Source: Streptomyces sp. CB01249 (GTDB lineage Bacteria; Actinomycetota; Actinomycetes; Streptomycetales; Streptomycetaceae). From it: DNA of 64,000 nucleotides. The position numbers and the translations under genes were made by a program. This document shows, piece after piece, positions 8,978-18,112 of the stretch. How positions within the stretch are numbered: the first letter of the stretch is position 1; every line of letters starts with the position of its first letter. Location of the stretch: assembly GCF_001905735.1 (NCBI RefSeq), contig NZ_LISW01000006.1:193432-257431 (forward strand), read 5' to 3'. The notes beneath the pieces were generated by a model, which did not search any database, was not told the origin of the DNA, and saw nothing but the letters and a program-made list of their open reading frames with translations.

Positions 8978-9200
8978 GCGGGCAGTATGCGTGACCCGGA
9001 GGGGCAGTCCCGGGGTGGCCCGGCGGGCAGGAAGATCCGTCACGGGAATGTCCGCACGTGGACAACTTGTGTTCAGGAAGGTGAGAAAGCGGTAAGAACC
9101 GCCACGCCCGCTGTGTGCGCGCCGGAGGAGTTGCCGTAGGGTCGCCTGAGTCCAGGCGCAGGGGAGCGCCGACAGCGACGAGGGGGAGGGCCCACACACC

Positions 9201-10916
9201 ATGGCAGCGCAATTCGGTCGCCGACTGTACAGAGGAGCGGCCACCACCGCCGTGGCTGCCGTGGCCGTGGCGGCGCTCTCCGCCTCGCAGGCCCCCGGCG
9301 CCCCGTCCCCGGTCGTCGCGGCGGACGGCGACCAGCCGGCCGCGGGCTCCTCGACCCCCGCGGACCAGGGCGGCGGCGTCTCCGGCGACTCGCCGTACTA
9401 CACGGACCTGCCGCCGCTGAACACCCCGGACAAGCCGGGCAGTTCGGCCGACCTGCCGGTGACCGGCCCCGCCGAGTCCGGCATACCCGCCTCCGTCCTG
9501 GCGGCGTACAAGAAGGCCGAGCGGACCGTCGCGGGCACGGACGCGGCCTGCCGGCTGCCGTGGCAGCTGCTCGCCGCGATCGGCAAGGTCGAGTCCGGGC
9601 AGGCCAGGGGCGGCCGGGTCGACGCGCAGGGCACCACGCTCTCCCCGATCCTCGGCCCCGCCCTCGACGGCAACGGCTTCGCCCTGATCAAGGACACCGA
9701 CAACGGCGCCTACGACGGGGACCGGACGCACGACCGGGCGGTCGGCCCGATGCAGTTCATCCCGTCCACCTGGGCGACCTGGGGCCAGGACGGCAACGGC
9801 GACGGCCGCAAGGACCCCAACAACGTCTACGACGCCGCGCTCGCCGCCGGGCGCTACCTCTGCGCCGGCGACCGCGACCTGTCGACCGCCGCAGACCTGG
9901 ACCGGGCGGTCCTGAGCTACAACCACTCCGACGTGTACCTGCGTACGGTCCGCTCCTGGTTCACGTACTACAACCGCGGCACGCACGAGGTCCCCGACGG
10001 CACCGGCGTCCTCCCGACCGGCCCCACCAGCCGCAACCCCGGCCCCGGCCGGCCGGACGGCGGCCCGTCGAGCACCCCGTCCCCGACGCCCTCGCCGTCC
10101 GACACGCCGAAGCCGGGCACGTCCACCAAGCCCACGAAGCCCACCGAGCCGTCGGAGCCCAGCCCCGAGCCCTCGAAGCCGAAGCCCCCGACGCACACCC
10201 CGACCCCGGCGCCCACCCCGTCCCAGAAGGTGACGGCGCTTCAGAACGACGGCACCGGCACGCTGACCGCCACCGCCGGCGAGAAGTTCGACGGGACCGT
10301 CAAGGTGCGGGCGCACGACGCCCTCGGCAAGCCGGTCGCCAAGGCGCAGGTGACCTTCACCGTCGTCGGTGACACCGACGCCGCGTTCGACGGCGGCTTC
10401 AAGGCGGTCACGCTCGACACCGGGGCCGACGGCAAGGCGTCCTCGCCGGTGCTCCGCGCGGGCGAGAAGACCGGCGAGTTCACCGTGCGGGCCACCGTGA
10501 AGGGCACCTCGGTCGCCACCACCTTCAAGGCGACCGTCACCGCCCGTCAGGCCGACGCCATCGCCAGGACCGGCACCACCGAACTGACCGCCGTCGCCGG
10601 TGAGACCTTCGACGACATCACCGTCGCCGCCACCTACAAGGGCAAGGCCGCGGGCAAGGTCGCCGTCACCGCCACCATGATCACCGACGGTGACGACCCG
10701 GCCGTCAACGACAAGGGCCCGTACTGCACGGACGACGACGGCAACCCCGTCCGCACCATCGAGCTCACCACGGCCGCCGACGGCAGCCTGAAGCTCCCGA
10801 AGTTCTACGCGGACGGCCCGGCCGGCACGTACAAGCTGCGCCTCACCACCGAGGGCGGCGCCACGGTCACCATCGACCTGACCGTTGAGGAGCGCACGGC
10901 CTCCGCCGCCTCCTGA
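9201..10916 (+). CDS. Secreted lytic transglycosylase with Ig-like repeats
   Basis: A 571-residue exported peptidoglycan lyase. A signal peptide occupies about residues 1-40. The transglycosylase core (about 90-265) includes LLAAIGKVESGQ, whose glutamate near residue 130 is the expected catalytic acid, and VGPMQFIPSTWATWGQDGNG, typical of actinobacterial SLT-like enzymes. A Pro/Thr/Ser/Lys-rich linker (about 275-345) then leads to two related Ig-like domains, each beginning with a TLTATAGEKF- or ELTAVAGETF-like strand. The enzyme would cleave glycan strands in the wall while the repeats span or bind the envelope. A GA-rich ribosome site (GAGGGGGAGGG) precedes the ATG. A 20-bp palindromic terminator follows. 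Confidence 0.9.
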   Translation: MAAQFGRRLYRGAATTAVAAVAVAALSASQAPGAPSPVVAADGDQPAAGSSTPADQGGGVSGDSPYYTDLPPLNTPDKPGSSADLPVTGPAESGIPASVLAAYKKAERTVAGTDAACRLPWQLLAAIGKVESGQARGGRVDAQGTTLSPILGPALDGNGFALIKDTDNGAYDGDRTHDRAVGPMQFIPSTWATWGQDGNGDGRKDPNNVYDAALAAGRYLCAGDRDLSTAADLDRAVLSYNHSDVYLRTVRSWFTYYNRGTHEVPDGTGVLPTGPTSRNPGPGRPDGGPSSTPSPTPSPSDTPKPGTSTKPTKPTEPSEPSPEPSKPKPPTHTPTPAPTPSQKVTALQNDGTGTLTATAGEKFDGTVKVRAHDALGKPVAKAQVTFTVVGDTDAAFDGGFKAVTLDTGADGKASSPVLRAGEKTGEFTVRATVKGTSVATTFKATVTARQADAIARTGTTELTAVAGETFDDITVAATYKGKAAGKVAVTATMITDGDDPAVNDKGPYCTDDDGNPVRTIELTTAADGSLKLPKFYADGPAGTYKLRLTTEGGATVTIDLTVEERTASAAS

Positions 10917-10919
10917 CAC

Positions 10920-10960
10920 CACGCCGCAGCCCCTCCGCCCGGCGGAGGGGCTGCGGCGTG
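10920..10960. terminator. Bidirectional terminator between transglycosylase and hrpB
   Basis: A perfect 20-bp inverted repeat (CACGCCGCAGCCCC... / ...GGGGCTGCGGCGTG) lies between two convergent genes, 3 nt after one stop codon and 1 nt before the other, so it can end transcription from both sides. Confidence 0.9.
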
Positions 10961-10961
10961 C

Positions 10962-13466
10962 TCACTCCCGCTTCAGCCGCGCCTTCGTGAAGCGGGTCGC
11001 CTCCATCGTCGTCGGGTCCTCCGGCCACGGGTGCTTCGGATAGCGGCCGCGCAGTTCCGCCCGGACCGCCTTGTAGCCGTCGCGCCAGAACGACGCCAGG
11101 TCCGCCGTCACCGCCGCCGGCCGCCCGGCGGGGGAGAGCAGGTGCACCAGGACCGGAACACCCGCCACCTCCGGGGTCTCCTGGAGCCCGAACAGCTCCT
11201 GGAGCTTCACCGCGAGCACCGGCTGGTCCCCGCCGTACTCCACCCGGATCCGCGAACCGCTCGGCACCTCGATCCGCTCCGGCGCCAGCGCGTCCAGCCG
11301 GACCGCCTCGCCCGTCGCCCACGGCAGCAGCCTCCGCAGCGCCTGCCCCGCGTCGATCGCGGCCAGGTCCGAGCGCCGCCGCGCCCGGGACAGCTCGGGC
11401 TCCAGCCAGGCCCCCGGGTCCGCGAGCAGCGCCCCGTCCGACACGTCCGGCCACGGCTCGCCCAGCACCCGGTGCAGGAAGGCCAGCCGCTCCCGCAGCT
11501 GCCCCGCGTCCCGGCTCCACCGCAGCAGCCCCGGGCCCTCCCGCCGCAGCCCCTCGACCAGGGCCTCGCGGACCAGCGCCGGATCGGGCTGCTTCAGCGG
11601 GCGCGCGGCCAGCTCGACCGCCCCCAGCCGCTCCACCCGGCGGGCCACCACGTCCCGGCCGTCCCAGCGGACCTCCTCGCCCGCGAACCGCAGCGGCCCC
11701 GCCGCCAGGAGCGCGGTGTCCTCGTCGATGACGGCCGCCAGGCGCACCCGGGCCGACGCCGCGTGCGCGGGCCGGTCCGCGACCGCCACGGCCAGCCAGG
11801 GCGCCCCGCGCAGCCCGGAGCCCTCGCCCGGTTCCGCGCCCGTGCCCGACGCCATCAGGAACGCCCCGCCGCCCCGCGCCCGCGCCACCCGCTCCGGGAA
11901 CGCCAGGGCCGCGACCAGCCCCACCGCCGCGTCGTCCGCGACGCTCCGGCCGGAACCTCCGTCGCCCTTCAGCGCGGACGACAGGCGCCGCACCTCCTGG
12001 CGCCAGCGCCCCGCGTAGGCGTCCTGGCCCCGGCGCGCGGTGCGCAGCGCGGCCGCCAGATCGTCCCCGTAGGCGCGCGGCGGTTCCTCGCTCAGCAGCG
12101 CCACCACCTCGGCGGCCCGGCGCCCGCCCACCTCGGCCGCCCCGTCCAGCAGCGCCCGGGCCAGCCGGGGGTGCAGCCCGAGCCGGGACATCCGCACGCC
12201 CCGCTCGGTGACCCGGCCGTCCGGCCCCACCGCGCCGACCGCGCCGAGGACCTCGCGCGCGGCGGCCATCGCCCCCTCCGGCGGCGCGTCGAGCAGCGCG
12301 AGCCCGGTCGCGTCCGGATCACCCCAGCAGGCCGCCTGGAGGGCGAACGCCGTCAGATCGGCCACCCTGATCTCGGGGGCGGGGAACCGGGCGAGCCGGC
12401 CGTCCTCGGCCCGGTCCCAGCAGCGGTACACCGTCCCCGGCGCCTCGCGCCCCGCCCGGCCCGCGCGCTGCCGGCCCGCCGCCTGCGACGCCCGTACGGT
12501 GGCCAGCGCGCTCAGCCCCCGGGCGTGATCGGTGCGCGGCTCCCGGGCGAGCCCCGAGTCGACCACCGTCCGCACCCCGGGGACCGTCAGCGACGACTCC
12601 GCCACCGAGGTCGCCAGGACCACCCGGCGCCCCTCCGAGGACCCGGCCAGCACCGCGTCCTGCACGGCCGCCGGGGCCCGCCCGTGCACCTGGAGCACCT
12701 CGGCTTCCACGCCCGCGAGTTGCCCGGCCACCCGGCCGATCTCGCCGACGCCGGGCAGGAAGCACAGCACGTCGCCGTCCCGCTCGGCGAGCGCCCGCCG
12801 CACCACCGAGGCGACATGGCTCAGCAGCGCCGGATCGACCCGCATCCCGTGCGGCGGCCGCACCGGCACCGACGGCGGGGCCCACACCACGTCCACCGGG
12901 TGCGACACGCCCTGCGCCTCGACCACCGGGGCGTCCCCGAGCAGCCGCGCCCAGCCCTCCGCGTCCGTCGTCGCGGACGCCGCCACCAGGCGCAGGTCCG
13001 GGCGGATCGCGGCGCGCACGTCCAGCAGGAACGCCGCCACCGTGTCCGCGTCGAGATGGCGCTCGTGGCACTCGTCGATGATCACCGCGTCCACCCCGGC
13101 CAGCTCCTGGTCGCGCTGCAACCGCTGGAGCAGCACGCCGGTGGTGACGACCTCCACCACGGTGTCCGGGCCCACCACCCGCTCGCCGCGCACGGTGAAC
13201 CCGACGCGTTCTCCGGTCCGCTCGCCGAGCAGCCACGCCATGCGCCGGGCCGCCGCGCGGGCGGCGATCCGGCGCGGCTCGGCGACGACGACCCGGCGCA
13301 CCGGGCCCTCCCCGGTCAGCCCGGCCAGGGCGAGCGGGACGAGGGTGGTCTTGCCGGTGCCGGGGGGTGCGCAGAGCACCGCGGTCCCGTGGTCGTCCAG
13401 CGCCTGCCGGAGGGCGGGGACGGCGGTGCGGACGGGCAGCCGGTCGAGGGCGTCGGTGCGGATCAC
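10962..13466 (-). CDS. hrpB: ATP-dependent RNA helicase HrpB
   Basis: An 834-residue DExH-box helicase. Walker A is PPGTGKTTLVP (Lys near residue 39), motif II is DECHERH (about 132), motif III is ASATTDAEGW, and motif VI reads QAAGRQRAGRAGREAPG. The helicase core is followed by HA2/OB-type and the HrpB C-terminal domain (LKQPDPALVREALVEGL and MEATRFTKARLKRE). HrpB proteins are presumed RNA helicases; the in vivo substrate in actinobacteria is unknown. The start is GTG. It follows the methyltransferase gene (13516-14328) on the same strand after 49 nt and may be its operon partner. Confidence 0.93.
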   Translation of the reverse strand: MIRTDALDRLPVRTAVPALRQALDDHGTAVLCAPPGTGKTTLVPLALAGLTGEGPVRRVVVAEPRRIAARAAARRMAWLLGERTGERVGFTVRGERVVGPDTVVEVVTTGVLLQRLQRDQELAGVDAVIIDECHERHLDADTVAAFLLDVRAAIRPDLRLVAASATTDAEGWARLLGDAPVVEAQGVSHPVDVVWAPPSVPVRPPHGMRVDPALLSHVASVVRRALAERDGDVLCFLPGVGEIGRVAGQLAGVEAEVLQVHGRAPAAVQDAVLAGSSEGRRVVLATSVAESSLTVPGVRTVVDSGLAREPRTDHARGLSALATVRASQAAGRQRAGRAGREAPGTVYRCWDRAEDGRLARFPAPEIRVADLTAFALQAACWGDPDATGLALLDAPPEGAMAAAREVLGAVGAVGPDGRVTERGVRMSRLGLHPRLARALLDGAAEVGGRRAAEVVALLSEEPPRAYGDDLAAALRTARRGQDAYAGRWRQEVRRLSSALKGDGGSGRSVADDAAVGLVAALAFPERVARARGGGAFLMASGTGAEPGEGSGLRGAPWLAVAVADRPAHAASARVRLAAVIDEDTALLAAGPLRFAGEEVRWDGRDVVARRVERLGAVELAARPLKQPDPALVREALVEGLRREGPGLLRWSRDAGQLRERLAFLHRVLGEPWPDVSDGALLADPGAWLEPELSRARRRSDLAAIDAGQALRRLLPWATGEAVRLDALAPERIEVPSGSRIRVEYGGDQPVLAVKLQELFGLQETPEVAGVPVLVHLLSPAGRPAAVTADLASFWRDGYKAVRAELRGRYPKHPWPEDPTTMEATRFTKARLKRE

Positions 13467-13515
13467 GCCCCCAGTCTCGTACGGAGGGCGCCCGCGCCCC
13501 GAACCGGCCGGTGGC

Positions 13516-14328
13516 TCAGTCCCGTACGCAGACGAAGATCGCGGTACCCGGGATCAGGTTGCCGCGCAGCGGGGACCAGCCGCCCCACTCCTGGTCGTTC
13601 CAGGAGGGCCACTCCGGCTCGACCAGGTCCACCAGCCGGAAGCCGCCCGCGACCACGTCCCGGATCCGGTCGCCCAGCGTGCGGTGGTGCTCGACGTAGA
13701 CCGCGTTGCCCTGCTCGTCCTGCTCGACGTAGGGGGTGCGGTCGAAGTAGGAGGCCGCCACCGACAGGCCCTCGGGGCCCGGCTCGTCCGGGAAGGCCCA
13801 GCGGACGGGGTGCGTCACGGAGAAGACCCAGCGACCGCCGGGGCGCAGCACCCGGCGGACCTCGCGGAAGACCTGGACCGGGTCGGCGACGAAGGGCACC
13901 GCGCCGTAGGCCGAGCAGGCCAGGTCGAAGGAGGCGTCGCGGAACGGCAGCCGCCCGGCGTCCGCCTCGACCAGCGGGACGTCCTCGCCGATGCGCAGGG
14001 CGTGCTGGAGCTGGCGGTGGGAGAGGTCCAGGGCGACGGGGCGGGCGCCCTGCGCGGCCAGCCAGCGGGAGCACTGCGCCGCGCCGGCGCCGATCTCCAG
14101 GACGTCGAGCCCCTTCAGCGCGGTGGCGGGGCCCAGCAGCCCGGCCGTCTCCTCGTCCAGGCCCTCGGGACCCCAGACGAAGCGGTCGTCGCCGAGGAAG
14201 GCGCCGTGGTCGCTCTGGTACTCGTCGGCGTTGCGGTCCCACCAGCCCCGGCTGGCCCGGCTGCTCTCGGCGGTCCCGGCGCTGCGGCGGGTCGCCTCGG
14301 GTTCGGCGGCGTACATCTCTTGGCTCAT
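13516..14328 (-). CDS. Class I SAM-dependent methyltransferase
   Basis: A 270-residue methyltransferase with a Rossmann fold. The SAM-binding motif I is DVLEIGAGAAQCSRWLA (about residues 68-84); ARPVALDLSH is motif II and DLACSAYGAVPFVADP is the motif IV region. The preceding segment SRASRGWWDRNADEYQ is typical of actinobacterial UbiE/COQ5-like enzymes. The small-molecule or macromolecular substrate cannot be inferred. It lies divergent from rpsA and upstream of hrpB on the same strand. A 10-bp palindrome GGTACGTACC at 14369-14378 lies about 40 bp before its start. Confidence 0.87.
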   Translation of the reverse strand: MSQEMYAAEPEATRRSAGTAESSRASRGWWDRNADEYQSDHGAFLGDDRFVWGPEGLDEETAGLLGPATALKGLDVLEIGAGAAQCSRWLAAQGARPVALDLSHRQLQHALRIGEDVPLVEADAGRLPFRDASFDLACSAYGAVPFVADPVQVFREVRRVLRPGGRWVFSVTHPVRWAFPDEPGPEGLSVAASYFDRTPYVEQDEQGNAVYVEHHRTLGDRIRDVVAGGFRLVDLVEPEWPSWNDQEWGGWSPLRGNLIPGTAIFVCVRD

Positions 14329-14498
14329 CGTGTCCGTCGTTGTAGTTTGCCTTCACCCCGTCGTACGCGGTACGTACCAAGGGGGCCTGCGCAGCGCTGC
14401 ACCGGTGTGTCCGGACGTTGCCGGACACGATCTGGCCTCGGTGAACCCGAGTTGTGCCGGATATGGGGCTTTCCGCCCCTGGTGTCCGCCTTCGCGCA

Positions 14499-14527
14499 TT
14501 GACCGTGCCCTGCTGCCCCCGTATGCT
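14499..14527 (+). promoter_or_regulatory. Housekeeping promoter of rpsA
   Basis: TTGACC (14499-14504), a 17-nt spacer and TATGCT (14522-14527) form a near-consensus vegetative promoter. Transcription would start near 14534, giving a leader of about 190 nt before rpsA. The non-coding interval 14329-14724 otherwise holds only the divergent methyltransferase start region and this leader. Confidence 0.8.
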
Positions 14528-14724
14528 ACAAGTTGCGCTGCGAGCCTGCGCTCCTCAGACCTAGCAGGCCGCGCTCGCATCTGTTGCTAGTCCCCTCGGT
14601 TCACGAGGCGCCTTCCGGTCACGGAATTGGCGCTTCCCGGGCTGTCCGGCTTAGGCAGAGGCGATACGGGCTTTCGGCGTAGCAGTACCTACGACTCACT
14701 GTCCGTACCGGAGCCCTTTCCCAC

Positions 14725-16236
14725 ATGACGAGCAGCACCGAGACCACCGCCACCACTCCGCAGGTTGCGGTCAACGACATCGGCGACGCGGACGCGTTCC
14801 TCGCGGCGATCGACGAGACGATCAAGTACTTCAACGACGGCGACATCGTTGACGGTGTCATCGTCAAGGTTGACCGGGACGAGGTTCTCCTCGACATCGG
14901 TTACAAGACCGAAGGTGTCATCCCGAGCCGCGAGCTCTCGATCAAGCACGACGTCGACCCGAACGAGGTCGTCAAGGTCGGTGACGAGATCGAGGCCCTG
15001 GTTCTCCAGAAGGAGGACAAGGAAGGCCGCCTGATCCTCTCGAAGAAGCGCGCTCAGTACGAGCGTGCCTGGGGCACCATCGAGAAGATCAAGGAAGAGG
15101 ACGGCATCGTCACCGGTACCGTCATCGAGGTCGTCAAGGGTGGTCTCATCCTCGACATCGGCCTCCGTGGCTTCCTCCCGGCGTCGCTCGTCGAGATGCG
15201 TCGTGTCCGCGACCTCCAGCCGTACGTGGGCAAGGAGCTCGAGGCCAAGATCATCGAGCTGGACAAGAACCGCAACAACGTGGTCCTGTCCCGCCGTGCC
15301 TGGCTCGAGCAGACCCAGTCCGAGGTCCGCCAGACGTTCCTCACGACCCTCCAGAAGGGTCAGGTCCGCTCCGGCGTCGTCTCCTCGATCGTCAACTTCG
15401 GTGCCTTCGTGGACCTGGGCGGCGTCGACGGTCTGGTGCACGTCTCCGAGCTGTCCTGGAAGCACATCGACCACCCCTCCGAGGTTGTCGAGGTCGGCCA
15501 GGAGGTCACCGTCGAGGTCCTCGACGTCGACATGGACCGCGAGCGCGTCTCGCTGTCGCTCAAGGCGACGCAGGAAGACCCGTGGCAGCAGTTCGCCCGT
15601 ACGCACCAGATCGGGCAGGTCGTCCCCGGTAAGGTCACCAAGCTCGTTCCGTTCGGTGCGTTCGTCCGCGTGGACGAGGGCATCGAGGGCCTGGTCCACA
15701 TCTCCGAGCTGGCCGAGCGCCACGTGGAGATCCCGGAGCAGGTCGTCCAGGTCAACGACGAGATCTTCGTCAAGGTCATCGACATCGACCTCGAGCGCCG
15801 TCGCATCAGCCTCTCGCTGAAGCAGGCCAACGAGGCGTTCGGCGGCGACCCGGCCTCGGTCGAGTTCGACCCGACCCTGTACGGCATGGCCGCGTCCTAC
15901 GACGACCAGGGCAACTACATCTACCCCGAGGGCTTCGACCCCGAGACCAACGACTGGCTCGAGGGCTTCGAGGCTCAGCGCGAGGTCTGGGAGACCCAGT
16001 ACGCCGAGGCGCAGCAGCGCTTCGAGCAGCACCAGGCCCAGGTCATCAAGTCCCGCGAGGCCGACGAGGCCGCTGCCGCCGAGGGCGCTGCCGCCCCCGC
16101 CGGCAACGCCCCGGCTGCCTCGGGCGGCAGCGGCGGCGGCTCCTACTCCTCGGAGTCCGCGGACAACTCCGGCGCCCTGGCGTCGGACGAGGCCCTCGCC
16201 GCGCTCCGCGAGAAGCTGGCGGGCGGCCAGAGCTGA
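14725..16236 (+). CDS. rpsA: 30S ribosomal protein S1
   Basis: A 503-residue S1 protein that helps mRNA bind the 30S subunit. Four S1 RNA-binding domains are visible, starting near residues 35 (DGDIVDGVIVKVDRDEVLLD), 120 (TGTVIEVVKGGLILDIG), 207 (GVVSSIVNFGAFVDLGG) and 292 (GKVTKLVPFGAFVRVDEG). The C-terminal tail of about 130 residues is acidic, Ala/Gly/Ser-rich and unstructured, as in actinobacterial S1. The Shine-Dalgarno-like GGAG is 11 nt from the ATG, a long spacing. Codon choice is strongly biased, fitting high expression. A perfect 16-bp terminator follows. Confidence 0.97.
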   Translation: MTSSTETTATTPQVAVNDIGDADAFLAAIDETIKYFNDGDIVDGVIVKVDRDEVLLDIGYKTEGVIPSRELSIKHDVDPNEVVKVGDEIEALVLQKEDKEGRLILSKKRAQYERAWGTIEKIKEEDGIVTGTVIEVVKGGLILDIGLRGFLPASLVEMRRVRDLQPYVGKELEAKIIELDKNRNNVVLSRRAWLEQTQSEVRQTFLTTLQKGQVRSGVVSSIVNFGAFVDLGGVDGLVHVSELSWKHIDHPSEVVEVGQEVTVEVLDVDMDRERVSLSLKATQEDPWQQFARTHQIGQVVPGKVTKLVPFGAFVRVDEGIEGLVHISELAERHVEIPEQVVQVNDEIFVKVIDIDLERRRISLSLKQANEAFGGDPASVEFDPTLYGMAASYDDQGNYIYPEGFDPETNDWLEGFEAQREVWETQYAEAQQRFEQHQAQVIKSREADEAAAAEGAAAPAGNAPAASGGSGGGSYSSESADNSGALASDEALAALREKLAGGQS

Positions 16237-16281
16237 CGCTCTGTCCCTCCGGCCGGTCATCGGCTGCGGTAGGTAAGTGAC

Positions 16282-16317
16282 CGTGAGGCCCGCTCCCTTC
16301 GGGGAGCGGGCCTCACG
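16282..16317 (+). terminator. rpsA terminator
   Basis: A perfect 16-bp stem (CGTGAGGCCCGCTCCC and its complement) is capped by a TTCG tetraloop 45 nt after the rpsA stop codon. Confidence 0.93.
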
Positions 16318-16404
16318 TGTTTCCGGCGTGAAAGAGCGCGTACGGGGAATGACCGGGGTACCCCGGGGCGTTCTTCTCCAGGAACACAAGGAGGAGCGGT
16401 AACC

Positions 16405-17343
16405 GTGCCTGATCCGCAGAGTTTGTACGAATGGGAGCCGAAGGGCCTGGCTGTGGTCGACATGGCGCTCGCCCAGGAGTCGGCCGGCCTGGTCATGCTC
16501 TACCACTTCGAGGGCTACATCGACGCGGGTGAGACCGGCGAGCAGATCGTGGACGGCCTGCTCGAATCGCTGCCGCACCAGGTCGTGGCCCGCTTCGACC
16601 ACGACCGCCTGATCGACTACCGCGCGCGGCGTCCGCTGCTGACGTTCAAGCGCGACCGCTGGGCGGCGTACGAGACGCCCGCCCTGGAGGTCCGCGTCGT
16701 CCAGGACGCCACGGGCGCGCCGTTCCTGCTGCTGTCCGGACCCGAACCCGACGTGGAGTGGGAGAGGTTCGCCGCCGCCGTCGAGGAGGTGGTCGAGCGT
16801 CTGGGCGTCCGCCTCGCGGTCAACTTCCACGGCATCCCGATGGGCGTCCCGCACACCCGCCCCGTCGGCATCACCCCGCACGGCAACCGCACCGACCTCA
16901 CGCCCGGCCACCGCAGCCCCTTCGAGGAGGCGCAGGTCCCCGGCTCCGCCGAGGCGCTGGTCGAGTACCGCCTGATGGAAGCGGGCCACGACGTGCTCGG
17001 CGTCGCCGCCCACGTCCCGCACTACGTCGCCCGCTCCGCCTACCCGGACGCGGCGCTCACCGCGCTGGAGGCGATCACGGCCGCGACCGGCCTGGTCCTG
17101 CCGTCCGTCGCCCACGCCCTGCGCACCGAGGCGCACCGCACCCAGACGGAGATCGACCGCCAGATCGGCCAGGGCGACGAGGAACTGGTCTCGCTGGTCG
17201 AGGGACTTGAGCACCAGTACGACGCGGTCGCGGGCGCGGAGACCCGGGGCAACCTGGTCGCCGAACCGGCGGACCTGCCGTCGGCCGACGAGATCGGCCT
17301 CGAATTCGAGAAGTTCCTCGCCGAGCGCGAGGGCGACGTCTGA
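16405..17343 (+). CDS. PAC2 family protein
   Basis: A 312-residue PAC2-domain protein. The N-terminal part has the family segment VMLYHFEGYIDAGETGEQIV, and the middle has GIPMGVPHTRPVGITPHG, both characteristic of actinobacterial members. The family is related to proteasome assembly chaperones, and actinobacteria possess 20S proteasomes, but a direct role for this protein is not established. The GTG start at 16405 has AAGGAGGAG about 8 nt upstream, one of the best ribosome sites here. It stands alone between the rpsA terminator and its own strong hairpin at 17361-17407. Confidence 0.88.
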   Translation: MPDPQSLYEWEPKGLAVVDMALAQESAGLVMLYHFEGYIDAGETGEQIVDGLLESLPHQVVARFDHDRLIDYRARRPLLTFKRDRWAAYETPALEVRVVQDATGAPFLLLSGPEPDVEWERFAAAVEEVVERLGVRLAVNFHGIPMGVPHTRPVGITPHGNRTDLTPGHRSPFEEAQVPGSAEALVEYRLMEAGHDVLGVAAHVPHYVARSAYPDAALTALEAITAATGLVLPSVAHALRTEAHRTQTEIDRQIGQGDEELVSLVEGLEHQYDAVAGAETRGNLVAEPADLPSADEIGLEFEKFLAEREGDV

Positions 17344-17360
17344 GCGCCGCCCCGTCCTCG

Positions 17361-17407
17361 TGCCCGCTGCCCGTGGCCCCGCCTGCCGGGGTCACGGGCA
17401 GCGGGCA
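17361..17407 (+). terminator. Terminator after the PAC2 gene
   Basis: A long hairpin pairs TGCCCGCTGCCCGTG with CACGGGCAGCGGGCA, plus an inner CCCCG/CGGGG helix and a 5-nt loop. Its right arm directly abuts the -10 of the coaE promoter (17409-17414). Confidence 0.9.
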
Positions 17408-17421
17408 TTAGGCTGCCGGGC

Positions 17422-18027
17422 ATGCTGAGAGTGGGCCTGACCGGGGGCATCGGAGCCGGTAAGAGCGAAGTGTCGCGGCTGCTCGTCGGGCACGGGGCCG
17501 TCCTGATCGACTCGGACCGCATCGCCCGTGAGGTGGTCGAGCCCGGCACCCCCGGACTCGCCGCCGTGGCCGAGGAGTTCGGCCCCGGCATCCTGGCCCC
17601 GGACGGCACCCTGGACCGGCCCGCGCTCGGCGCGATCGTCTTCGCCGACCCGGACCGCCTCGCCGCGCTCAACGCGATCGTCCACCCCCTGGTCCGCGAC
17701 CGCTCCGCCGAACTGGAGAAGGCCGCCGGACCGGACTCCGTGGTCGTCCACGACGTCCCCCTCCTCACCGAGAACGGCCTCGCCCCTCTCTACGACCTGG
17801 TCATCGTGGTCGACGCCGCCCCGGAGACCCAGCTCGACCGGCTCGTCCGGCTGCGCGGCATGACCGAGGCGGACGCCCGCGCCCGGATGGCCGCCCAGGC
17901 CACCCGCGAGCAGCGGCGGGCCGTCGCCGACCTGGTCATCGACAACGACGGACCGGTGGAGGGGCTGGTGGCCCGGGTCCGCGAGGTCTGGGCGGAGCTG
18001 AGCCGCCGGGCGGCGGCGCAGGGCTGA
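17422..18027 (+). CDS. coaE: Dephospho-CoA kinase
   Basis: A 201-residue P-loop kinase catalysing the last step of coenzyme A synthesis, ATP-dependent phosphorylation of the 3'-hydroxyl of dephospho-CoA. Walker A is GLTGGIGAGKSEVSRLL (residues 6-22). IDSDRIAREVVEPGTPGL matches the substrate-binding segment with the catalytic aspartate, and HDVPLLTENGL is the conserved HDVPLLFE-type motif. It is a stand-alone CoaE without the extra domain of some mycobacterial enzymes. TAGGCT (17409-17414) ends 7 nt before the ATG, indicating a leaderless transcript. Confidence 0.96.
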   Translation: MLRVGLTGGIGAGKSEVSRLLVGHGAVLIDSDRIAREVVEPGTPGLAAVAEEFGPGILAPDGTLDRPALGAIVFADPDRLAALNAIVHPLVRDRSAELEKAAGPDSVVVHDVPLLTENGLAPLYDLVIVVDAAPETQLDRLVRLRGMTEADARARMAAQATREQRRAVADLVIDNDGPVEGLVARVREVWAELSRRAAAQG

Positions 18028-18112
18028 GCCAGGGCCGCGCCACGAGGTCGTACCGGAATACCCGTGGCCGCCCCCGTGTTCACCTCGGGACGGACCAGGG
18101 AAGGATGCCACC

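Noticed and set aside
8978..9200. ydaO-type (c-di-AMP) riboswitch before the lytic transglycosylase gene
   Set aside because: Such switches precede wall hydrolases in Streptomyces, but I could not align the conserved core to this leader.
14521..14620. tRNA-like segment in the rpsA leader
   Set aside because: No GGTTCGANTCC T loop or cloverleaf can be drawn.
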